Shown in pieces: positions 7,558 through 12,617 of a DNA stretch of 12,617 nt. How positions within the stretch are numbered: position 1 is the first letter of the stretch; every line of letters begins with the position of its first letter. Position numbers and translations under genes: made by a program. The notes beneath the pieces are model-generated. The model was not told the DNA's origin. It saw nothing but the letters and a program-made list of their open reading frames with translations, and searched no databases. Where the stretch lies: positions 1 through 12,617 of the forward strand of contig CAZHKT010000102.1 of NCBI GenBank assembly GCA_964533045.1, in the 5' to 3' direction. This stretch comes from JACQNR01 sp964533045 (GTDB lineage Bacteria; Acidobacteriota; Terriglobia; UBA7540).

Positions 7558-7580
7558 GTGGCGCGGGCTTCCTGCCCGCG
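7558..7580 (+). repeat. REP-like hairpin C2 (GTGG foot)
   Basis: GTGG (7558-7561) directly followed by CGCGGGC (7562-7568), loop TTCCT, GCCCGCG (7574-7580): a perfect 7-bp stem. It forms a head-to-tail pair with C1. Confidence 0.7.
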
Positions 7581-7610
7581 TGAATGCTGAGGCGAGACGC
7601 CCCACCGACG

Positions 7611-7652
7611 GCCGCCGGGACCTGCCTGCCGGCAGGCAGGCGGCGGCACTAC
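7611..7652 (-). repeat. Long palindrome C3 with 20-bp perfect core and GTAG foot
   Basis: The core 7621-7640 is a perfect 20-bp palindrome made of CCTGCCTGCC and its reverse complement. It is flanked by GCCGCCG (7611-7617) and CGGCGGC (7641-7647), extending the stem past a GGA bulge (7618-7620). On the minus strand the element begins GTAG (7649-7652), so it faces C1 and C2. The CCTGCC/GGCAGG core is one I recall seeing scattered through many metagenome-derived genomes. No T-tract supports a terminator. Confidence 0.68.
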
Positions 7653-7761
7653 CTATGGAATTAGGACACTGCCCGCACCCGAATCCTCTTGGCAACCCGC
7701 CGACGTTTCTGGTATTCCTAAATATGCCGGGTTTGAAGGTTCGGCCTCTAAACAAACCGGG

Positions 7762-7781
7762 CGCCCCAGGCACCCGGGGCG
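7762..7781. repeat. Hairpin CGCCCC-8 nt-GGGGCG
   Basis: A perfect 6-bp stem with an 8-nt loop, 82 bp before the ABC ATPase start. It lacks the GTAG-type foot and a T-run, so it is neither a clear family member nor a clear intrinsic terminator. Confidence 0.4.
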
Positions 7782-7863
7782 TAAGAACCCCGTGACCAAC
7801 CAATAGACATGGGTCGCCACTGCGGCGCATGTGCCGTCAGAACCCTAAACAGGATGGATTGGC

Positions 7864-8862
7864 ATGATTGAAGTGGTGGGATTGACAAAGCGCTACGGCC
7901 CGACGCTGGCCGTCTCCGACGTGAGCTTCGAGGCGCGCAAGGGCGAGGTGCTCGGATTCCTGGGGCCGAACGGCGCCGGCAAGACCACGACGATGCGCGT
8001 CATCACCGGCTACCTGCCGGCCTCGGAGGGCACGGTGCGGGTGGCGGGCTACGACGTGGCCGAGGAAGCGCTGGAGGCCAAGCGACGCACCGGCTACCTG
8101 CCCGAGACGCCGCCCGTTTACCCCGACATGACGGTCTTCGAGTACCTGGCCTTCGTGGCGCGCATTAAGGGCGTGCCGCGCCACGAGGTGAAGCAGCGCG
8201 TGCAGGAATCGGCTGAGAGATGCGCGGTCACCGACGTCGGCCGCCGCCAAATCGGGAAGCTCTCCAAAGGCTACCGCCAGCGCGTCGGACTGGCCCAGGC
8301 GCTGATTCACAACCCGGAAGTGCTGATTCTCGACGAGCCCACCGCCGGGCTCGACCCGAAACAGATCATCGAGACGCGCGCATTGATTCGTGGCCTCGCC
8401 GGGCAGCACACCGTGGTCCTCTCCACCCATATCCTGCCGGAAGTCTCCAAGACCTGCGAGCGCGTGGTGGTGATCCATCAGGGCAAGATCGTCGCCCAGG
8501 GCGCGCCCGATGAGTTGACGCACCGCCTGCAGGGTTATGAAACCGTTCTGATTACGGTGGAAGGGCCGGCCGCGGAAGTTCTGGAGAAATTGCAGCGCGT
8601 GAGCGGCGTTCAGATGGTCGAGCCGAAAGACGCCGCCAATGCGCGGACCACCTACGAAGTGCACGCCGCCAAGGAGCACGACGTGCGCGCCGAGCTGGCG
8701 CGCGCGGTGGTGGAATCCCGGTGGAATCTGCTGGAACTCAAGACCAGCGGGATGAGCCTGGAAGACATCTTCCTCAAGCTGACCACGCGCGATGCGGGTG
8801 AGGAACCAGCCGTCAGCAATCCGCTTTCCGCGATCAGCAAGAACCCCCAGGCGGAAAACTGA
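7864..8862 (+). CDS. ABC transporter ATP-binding protein (GldA/NatA-like)
   Basis: Cytoplasmic ATPase subunit of an ABC-2-type transporter, 332 aa. All nucleotide-binding motifs are intact: Walker A GPNGAGKTTT (34-43), signature LSKGYRQ (133-139), Walker B LILDEP (154-159) and H-loop His189 (STHIL). The stretch RTGYLPETPPVYPDMTV at the Q-loop position is typical of the GldA/NatA group. Residues from about 215 to 310 form the usual accessory C-terminal domain. The ATG at 7864 is preceded by AGGATGG (7851-7857), a modest ribosome binding site. It is the first gene of a four-gene plus-strand module and pairs with the permease 36 bp downstream. The GldA resemblance is by family; substrate unknown. 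Confidence 0.93.
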   Translation: MIEVVGLTKRYGPTLAVSDVSFEARKGEVLGFLGPNGAGKTTTMRVITGYLPASEGTVRVAGYDVAEEALEAKRRTGYLPETPPVYPDMTVFEYLAFVARIKGVPRHEVKQRVQESAERCAVTDVGRRQIGKLSKGYRQRVGLAQALIHNPEVLILDEPTAGLDPKQIIETRALIRGLAGQHTVVLSTHILPEVSKTCERVVVIHQGKIVAQGAPDELTHRLQGYETVLITVEGPAAEVLEKLQRVSGVQMVEPKDAANARTTYEVHAAKEHDVRAELARAVVESRWNLLELKTSGMSLEDIFLKLTTRDAGEEPAVSNPLSAISKNPQAEN

Positions 8863-8898
8863 CGGCGGCTGGTCTTTCGCCATCGAAAGGATATTGGA

Positions 8899-9675
8899 AT
8901 GCGCAACGTACTGGCCATAGCGGGCAAGGAACTTCGTCATTATTTTCATTCGCCCATTGCGTACCTGGCGATGACGGTCTGGGCGGCTCTGTGCGGGGTG
9001 GTGTTCTATATTCTGACCGCCGCCTTCGTCTCGCAGGCCCTGCGCATGCAGATGATGGGCGGCATGGGCGCGCCGCCCCTGAGCATCAACGAGTTTGTGG
9101 TGCGGCCCATGTTGCAGGGCATTCTGATGGTGGTGCTGGTCTTTCTGCTGCCGCTCATCACCATGCGGCTCTATGCCGAGGAGAAGCGCTCCGGCACCAT
9201 CGAGCTGCTCCTGACCTCGCCGCTCACCGACCTGCAGATCATTCTGGGCAAGTATCTGGGCGCGCTGGTGCTTTACGCGGTGCTCATCGCCATCACCTTC
9301 CTCTATATCAGCGTGCTCTTCTTCTTCGGCAACCCCCACGCGCGGCCGCTGATCGCCAACGCGCTGGGGCTGCTGCTGTTCGGGGCGGCGCTGCTGGCGC
9401 TCGGCATGTGGTTCTCCACCTTCACCAAGAACCAGATCATGGCCGGCATTCTCTCCATGGTTGTCTTTCTGCTGCTCTTCATTGCCGACTGGCCGCAGAA
9501 TTTCTCCAGCAGCATGCCGGTGCGGGTGCTGGCGTACATGTCGCTCAGCAATCATCTCGAAAACTTCGCCAAGGGTGTCATCGATCTGGGGGACGTGGTG
9601 TATTACCTCTCGGGGGTGGCCCTCGGTATCTTTCTCACCGCGCGCTCCGTGGATGCGCTGAAAGGAAGGGCGTAG
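8899..9675 (+). CDS. ABC-2-type permease (GldF-like)
   Basis: Membrane subunit partnering the upstream ATPase, 258 aa. Six hydrophobic segments are visible at about residues 19-42, 70-90, 117-145, 150-172, 178-197 and 231-250. The cytoplasmic stretch EEKRSGTIELLLTSPL (94-109) between the second and third segments is the conserved coupling element of GldF-type permeases, which would contact the ATPase. The Met/Gly-rich loop at 50-58 is probably extracytoplasmic. A GAAAGGA lies 8-14 nt before the ATG at 8899. The stop codon at 9673-9675 is only 2 bp from the next start, so translation is probably coupled to the GldG-like gene. Confidence 0.92.
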   Translation: MRNVLAIAGKELRHYFHSPIAYLAMTVWAALCGVVFYILTAAFVSQALRMQMMGGMGAPPLSINEFVVRPMLQGILMVVLVFLLPLITMRLYAEEKRSGTIELLLTSPLTDLQIILGKYLGALVLYAVLIAITFLYISVLFFFGNPHARPLIANALGLLLFGAALLALGMWFSTFTKNQIMAGILSMVVFLLLFIADWPQNFSSSMPVRVLAYMSLSNHLENFAKGVIDLGDVVYYLSGVALGIFLTARSVDALKGRA

Positions 9676-9677
9676 CC

Positions 9678-11060
9678 ATGGCCTTCAAGGATCAACTGCA
9701 GGGGGCAACGGGAAAGAAGATCTTCGCCGGAACCAACCTGGTGGTTTACACGCTGGCCGGTCTGGCGATTGTCGTCGTCCTCAACTGGTTTGTCGAACGC
9801 AATAACAAGCGCTGGGATCTGACGCCCGATAAGAAGTACACCCTCTCCGAGCAGACCGCCAAGATTCTCAAGCGGCTGGAGAAGGACGTCACCATCTACT
9901 GCTTCGACCGCGAAGGCGGCGCGCGCGCGCGCAAAGACCTGCTGGGCAATTACGAGGTGCTCTCCCGGCACGTCAAGGTGCGCTTCGTGGACCCGGACCG
10001 CAACCCCGCCCTGGCCAAGCAGTACGGCATCCGCAGTTATGGGACCATCGTCGCCGCCACGGCAGACAAGCATTTCGAGGCGCAGGGCGAGAACGAAGAG
10101 GGCGTGACCAACGCCATCGTGCGCCTGCTGAAGGGCCAGAAATCCATCTACTTCATCCAGGGCCACGGCGAACGCGACATCGAAAACACGGATCGCGGCG
10201 GACTCTCCAATTTCAAGAAGGCCCTCGAAAACGAAAACTACGTCATCAAGTCGCACGTCCTGATGCAAAACCTGACGCTTCCGGCCGACGCCACGCTGGT
10301 GGTGGTGGCGGGCCCGCGCAATGACTTTCTGCCGCAGGAGACCGAGGCGCTTTCAAAATACCTGACGGGCGGCGGGCGCGCCCTTCTGATGCTCGATCCC
10401 GCCGTCGAGCTGCCCAACCTGACGCAGATGCTCGCTGCGTGGAACGTCAAGATGCGGAACGACCTGGTGATTGACGAAAACCCCATCGCCCAGATCTTCG
10501 GTACCCGGCCGGAAATGCCCCTGGTTCTCAAGTATGGGTCCAGCCCGATTGTGCAGCCGCTGGCGCGCACGGCAACGCTCTTCCCGCTGACGCGGTCTTT
10601 CGAAGTGGCGCGCGATTTCAAGCAGGGCGTGAGCGCCGATTCACTTTGCGAAACCACCGCCGACAGCTACGGCGTGCAGGACTTCAACCCCAAGATGACC
10701 ATGGTGACCTACCGCGATGGCAAGGACGTGCGCGGGCCGCTCAGCGTGGCGGTGGCCGCCAGCATCACGTCGGGCGAAGGCGAACAGAAAAAGGAGGGCC
10801 GCCTGGTGGCCATGGGAACCTCCTCCGGCGCGGCCAACAACTACCTGGGATTCCAGGGCAATCGCGACCTGATCATGAACATGGTGAACTGGCTCGCGGC
10901 GGACGAAGACCTGATCTCGATCCGGCCCAAGACACCCGACGCGCAGCAGCTCAACCTGAACCAGAAGCAGATGCGGACGATTTTCCTGGGCGGCGTCGTG
11001 GGCCTGCCGCTGCTCATCATTATCGCCGGCACGGCGGTGTGGTTCCGCCGCCGGCGGTAA
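9678..11060 (+). CDS. GldG-like ABC-associated membrane protein
   Basis: A 460-aa protein anchored by one helix near each end (about 21-38 and 434-456), leaving a large extracytoplasmic middle. Residues 47-170 match the ABC_transp_aux/GldG pattern: WDLTPDKKYTLSEQTAKIL, then a strand-rich region and the hallmark IYFIQGHGERDI (157-168). The later part (200-410) has the GATase-like alternation seen in this family, including LPADATLVVVAGPRNDF and GGGRALLMLDPA. It is thought to work with the ATPase and permease as an accessory subunit; in Bacteroidota GldG is required for gliding, but no other gliding genes are visible here. AAAGGAAGGG (9661-9670) serves as ribosome binding site within the permease gene's end. 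The stop codon runs into the hairpin cluster at 11063. Confidence 0.9.
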   Translation: MAFKDQLQGATGKKIFAGTNLVVYTLAGLAIVVVLNWFVERNNKRWDLTPDKKYTLSEQTAKILKRLEKDVTIYCFDREGGARARKDLLGNYEVLSRHVKVRFVDPDRNPALAKQYGIRSYGTIVAATADKHFEAQGENEEGVTNAIVRLLKGQKSIYFIQGHGERDIENTDRGGLSNFKKALENENYVIKSHVLMQNLTLPADATLVVVAGPRNDFLPQETEALSKYLTGGGRALLMLDPAVELPNLTQMLAAWNVKMRNDLVIDENPIAQIFGTRPEMPLVLKYGSSPIVQPLARTATLFPLTRSFEVARDFKQGVSADSLCETTADSYGVQDFNPKMTMVTYRDGKDVRGPLSVAVAASITSGEGEQKKEGRLVAMGTSSGAANNYLGFQGNRDLIMNMVNWLAADEDLISIRPKTPDAQQLNLNQKQMRTIFLGGVVGLPLLIIIAGTAVWFRRRR

Positions 11061-11062
11061 TC

Positions 11063-11077
11063 CCGGCGTCCCGCCGG
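11063..11077. repeat. Hairpin D0 directly after the GldG-like stop
   Basis: CCGGCG (11063-11068), loop TCC, CGCCGG (11072-11077): a perfect 6-bp stem. Any foot would be GTAA (11057-11060), which overlaps the TAA stop, so it is at best a degenerate member of the family. Confidence 0.5.
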
Positions 11078-11107
11078 CTGTCGCACGGCCATCTTAACCA
11101 TGGCGAT

Positions 11108-11129
11108 ACGGGCGCGACGCCCGTGCCAC
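11108..11129 (-). repeat. REP-like hairpin D1 (GTGG foot)
   Basis: On the minus strand: GTGG (11126-11129), one spacer base, then a perfect 7-bp stem ACGGGCG/CGCCCGT with a 3-nt loop (11115-11117). Confidence 0.66.
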
Positions 11130-11147
11130 GGGGCGGGCAGTGTTTCC

Positions 11148-11170
11148 GTAGCGGCGGGCTTCAGCCCGCC
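11148..11170 (+). repeat. REP-like hairpin D2 (GTAG foot)
   Basis: GTAG (11148-11151), one spacer base, GGCGGGCT (11153-11160), loop TC, AGCCCGCC (11163-11170): a perfect 8-bp stem. Opposite in orientation to D1, D3 and D4. Confidence 0.72.
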
Positions 11171-11187
11171 ACGGGCCGTATCAACAT

Positions 11188-11210
11188 GGCGACCTGAAGG
11201 TCGCCGCTAC
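11188..11210 (-). repeat. REP-like hairpin D3 (GTAG foot)
   Basis: On the minus strand: GTAG (11207-11210), one spacer base, GGCGACCT, loop TC, AGGTCGCC (ending at 11188). The perfect 8-bp stem is the same length and loop as D2 but has two compensated base-pair differences. Confidence 0.72.
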
Positions 11211-11229
11211 GACATCGTCGTATCAGCAC

Positions 11230-11252
11230 GGCGACCTGAAGGTCGCCGCGAC
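11230..11252 (-). repeat. REP-like hairpin D4 (decayed foot)
   Basis: Identical stem and loop to D3 (11230-11247), but the foot reads GTCG on the minus strand (11249-11252) rather than GTAG. It ends 9 bp before the ATG of the DUF4340-like gene. Confidence 0.7.
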
Positions 11253-11261
11253 GAATCGTCT

Positions 11262-12596
11262 ATGAGAAGGTACCTTCCAACTCTGATTGCAATTGCACTG
11301 CTTGCCGCCCTGGTGGGCGGCGCCCTTTACTGGGAAAAGCGCAAGGAATCGCAGCCGCCGAAGCCAGAATCCGGCGCCTCGGCCGAGAAGTTGTTTCCCG
11401 TGGAGGCGAAGAGCGTCCAGTCCTTCACGGTCCGCAACGCCTCCGGCGAGACCATCACCTGCCAGCGCGAGGGCGAGGGCTGGGTGATCACCTCGCCGAG
11501 AAAGCTGGCGGCGGATAGCGCGACGATTGATTCCATGCTGACCAGCCTCACCGGCACGTCGGTGGACCAGATCGTGGATCCCCAGCCCGCGGCGCTCGAC
11601 GTGTTCGGACTGACGACGCCGGAAGTGGTCTTCGAAGTGACCACCAACGCCAAGCCGGAGAAGTTCAACCTTTCGCTGGGTGACGAAACACCGACGGGGG
11701 GCGGGCTCTACGCGCTGGTCGAAGGCAGTCCGCGCGTCATCACGGTGGCCAGCCATCTCAAGTCCACCCTGGGCAAGAGTCTCTTCGATCTGCGCGACAA
11801 GCGGATCGTCACCATCCCCAGCGGCCAGATCAACCGCATTGAAGTGAGCTCGCGGAGCGCTCGCTGGACCCTGGTGAAGAATCCGCAGGGGATCTGGGAC
11901 CTGCTGCTGCCGCCCGCGGTGCGCGCCGATCGGTTCACCGCCGAGGGCATCGTCAGCCGCCTGGAGAGCGGGCGCATGCAGAGCGTCGAGGCGGAAGACA
12001 AGAAGGGGCTGGGCAAGTTCGGCCTGAATGCGCCGGAGGCGACGGTCAGGGTCACGGGCGGCGGGATGACGCAGACGCTGGTGCTCGGCCAGAAGGAAGA
12101 CGGCCACTATCACGCCATGAACTCGGCGCTCGACCCGGTCTTTACGGTGGACGGCAGCTTCATGACCGACTACGAGAAGAAGGCCGAGGACCTGCGCGCC
12201 AAAGATCTCTTCACGTTTTCCACCTTCGAGGTGAAACGGCTGGACGTCACCACGCCGGCGGGCGCCCGAACCTTTGAAAAGCAGGCGGGAAACAAGTGGA
12301 AGCAGACGGCGCCGGCGGCCAAGGATGTGCCGACCGAGAAGGTCGAGGCCCTGCTCGACAAGCTGCGCGACCTGCGCGCCGAGTCCTTCCCGCCCGGCGA
12401 GAAGCTCGACGCCTTTGGACTGAGCAAGCCCCCCTACCGCTTCAAGGCCCTGTTTGGCGATCCGAACGAAACGGAAGAGGTGGAGGCCGCGAAATCCGGC
12501 GAGCACTGCTACGCCCGCCGCACCACCGACATCCTGGCGAGCGAAATCGCCAAGACCGCGCTGGATGAGCTGGAGAAGGCCCTGAAAGAACTTTAG
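11262..12596 (+). CDS. DUF4340-like membrane-anchored protein with three internal repeats
   Basis: A 444-aa protein with one N-terminal hydrophobic helix (about 5-24) and the rest probably extracytoplasmic. It contains a motif repeated three times: LDVFGLTTPE (112-121), LGKFGLNAPE (250-259) and LDAFGLSKPP (382-391). Each of the first two is followed by strands and a Leu-x-Leu-Gly turn, as in DUF4340 proteins; the third unit is shorter. Proteins of this type commonly follow GldG-like genes and probably act with the transporter outside the membrane; their role is not established. The ATG at 11262 is chosen because the hydrophobic segment starts there; an in-frame ATG at 11100 would add 54 residues encoded by hairpin repeats. 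No ribosome binding site is visible, unusual for this module. The stop codon lies 21 bp from the window edge. Confidence 0.88.
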   Translation: MRRYLPTLIAIALLAALVGGALYWEKRKESQPPKPESGASAEKLFPVEAKSVQSFTVRNASGETITCQREGEGWVITSPRKLAADSATIDSMLTSLTGTSVDQIVDPQPAALDVFGLTTPEVVFEVTTNAKPEKFNLSLGDETPTGGGLYALVEGSPRVITVASHLKSTLGKSLFDLRDKRIVTIPSGQINRIEVSSRSARWTLVKNPQGIWDLLLPPAVRADRFTAEGIVSRLESGRMQSVEAEDKKGLGKFGLNAPEATVRVTGGGMTQTLVLGQKEDGHYHAMNSALDPVFTVDGSFMTDYEKKAEDLRAKDLFTFSTFEVKRLDVTTPAGARTFEKQAGNKWKQTAPAAKDVPTEKVEALLDKLRDLRAESFPPGEKLDAFGLSKPPYRFKALFGDPNETEEVEAAKSGEHCYARRTTDILASEIAKTALDELEKALKEL

Positions 12597-12617
12597 CGAT
12601 GAGGGATTGACAAGTCT

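Larger units (their letters stand above)
7480..7863. other. 384-bp intergenic region rich in hairpins
   Basis: No convincing gene. It contains the REP-like hairpins at 7535-7556 and 7558-7580, the long palindrome at 7611-7652 and a further hairpin at 7762-7781. The remaining sequence (7653-7760 and 7782-7863) shows no structure beyond a weak ribosome binding site just before 7864. The pair TTGGCA (7690-7695) and TATTCC 18 bp downstream is a poor promoter candidate for the ABC operon. The repeats translate in one frame as Ala-Gly-Ile-Leu-Pro-Ala, a peptide often seen when such repeats are mistaken for coding sequence. Confidence 0.7.
11177..11259. repeat. Tandem pair of 42/41-bp direct repeats
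   Basis: Unit one (11177-11218) and unit two (11219-11259) abut. They differ by three substitutions and a single-base deletion in the second. Each begins CGTATCA and ends ATCGT and encloses one hairpin (D3 or D4). Two units are too few, and the spacing too regular, for a CRISPR array. A local duplication is the simplest origin. Confidence 0.78.
11061..11261. other. 201-bp repeat island inside the ABC operon
   Basis: The gap between the GldG-like stop and the DUF4340-like start is almost wholly made of hairpins: 11063-11077, 11108-11129, 11148-11170, 11188-11210 and 11230-11252. An open frame runs through it in phase with the downstream gene, but its translation (with Arg-Arg-Pro-Glu-Gly-Arg-Arg repeated) is a by-product of the repeats. 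No ribosome binding site or promoter was recognised. Confidence 0.8.

Noticed and set aside
7690..7719. TTGGCA/TATTCC as a promoter for the ABC operon
   Set aside because: The -10 matches consensus at only three of six positions, and it is more than 140 bp from the start codon.
7762..7781. Intrinsic terminator upstream of the ABC operon
   Set aside because: A stem-loop is present, but no T-tract follows on either strand.
7837..9555. Long minus-strand open frame across the ABC ATPase and permease genes
   Set aside because: The opposite strand encodes proteins with intact Walker, signature and membrane motifs; the antisense product is His/Gln/Arg-rich with no recognisable domain.
8991..9677. 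N-terminal extension of the GldG-like protein upstream of 9678
   Set aside because: This stretch overlaps the permease gene in another frame and is Arg/His/Ala-rich. The ATG at 9678 has a ribosome binding site and starts just before the expected membrane helix.
11177..11259. Possible CRISPR array
   Set aside because: Only two abutting units without unique spacers; the palindromic hairpins and GTAG feet fit REP-like elements better.
11100..11261. 54-residue N-terminal extension of the DUF4340-like protein
   Set aside because: It is encoded by the hairpin repeats, gives repeated Arg-Arg-Pro-Glu-Gly-Arg-Arg, and would place the membrane anchor far from the N-terminus.
11223..12506. Minus-strand open frame opposite the DUF4340-like gene
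   Set aside because: Same reasoning: composition is that of an antisense frame and it has no domain or ribosome binding site.
12607..12612. TTGACA at the right edge as a -35 promoter box
   Set aside because: A perfect -35 match, but the window ends five bases later, so the -10 region cannot be inspected.

Overview
This is a GC-rich (visibly above 60%) bacterial chromosomal segment. The gene repertoire and the many short GTAG-footed palindromes are reminiscent of Acidobacteriota or a similar soil/sediment lineage. That assignment is an inference from style, because there is no rRNA or other marker gene in the window.

Layout. The left part (225-4584) is read from the minus strand. In transcription order it holds ribonuclease HII (rnhB), dihydroorotase (pyrC) and a polytopic membrane protein of unknown function, spaced closely enough to be one unit. 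They are followed by a Tat-exported aldo/keto reductase that has its own recognisable promoter (1329-1356) and a strong ribosome binding site. From 4678 the strand switches to plus. A serpin remnant (4678-5311) has lost roughly the middle half of the protein and carries a frameshift, but keeps its reactive-centre hinge. Next is a Tat-exported two-domain alpha/beta hydrolase (5344-7479) whose second domain lacks the nucleophile serine. After a 384-bp non-coding stretch comes a four-gene plus-strand module: ABC ATPase, ABC-2 permease, GldG-like membrane-anchored protein and DUF4340-like protein. The first two resemble the GldA/GldF transporter proteins of gliding Bacteroidota. Such modules are widespread outside gliders, and their substrate is not established.

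The most distinctive feature is a dispersed family of REP-like hairpins at three intergenic loci (97-169, 7535-7652 and 11063-11252). Most consist of a G(T/C)(A/G)G tetranucleotide, zero or one spacer base, and a perfect 6-8 bp stem with a 2-5 nt loop. Stems differ from copy to copy but stay complementary; two copies differ by two compensatory base-pair changes. One cluster separates the GldG-like gene from the DUF4340-like gene and ends 9 bp before the latter's start codon. No REP-associated transposase (RAYT) is encoded here, so if these are mobilised elements the enzyme lies elsewhere.

No RNA genes, CRISPR array, intact insertion sequence or phage gene was found. Apart from the REP-like family and the serpin remnant, most genes belong to recognisable families.
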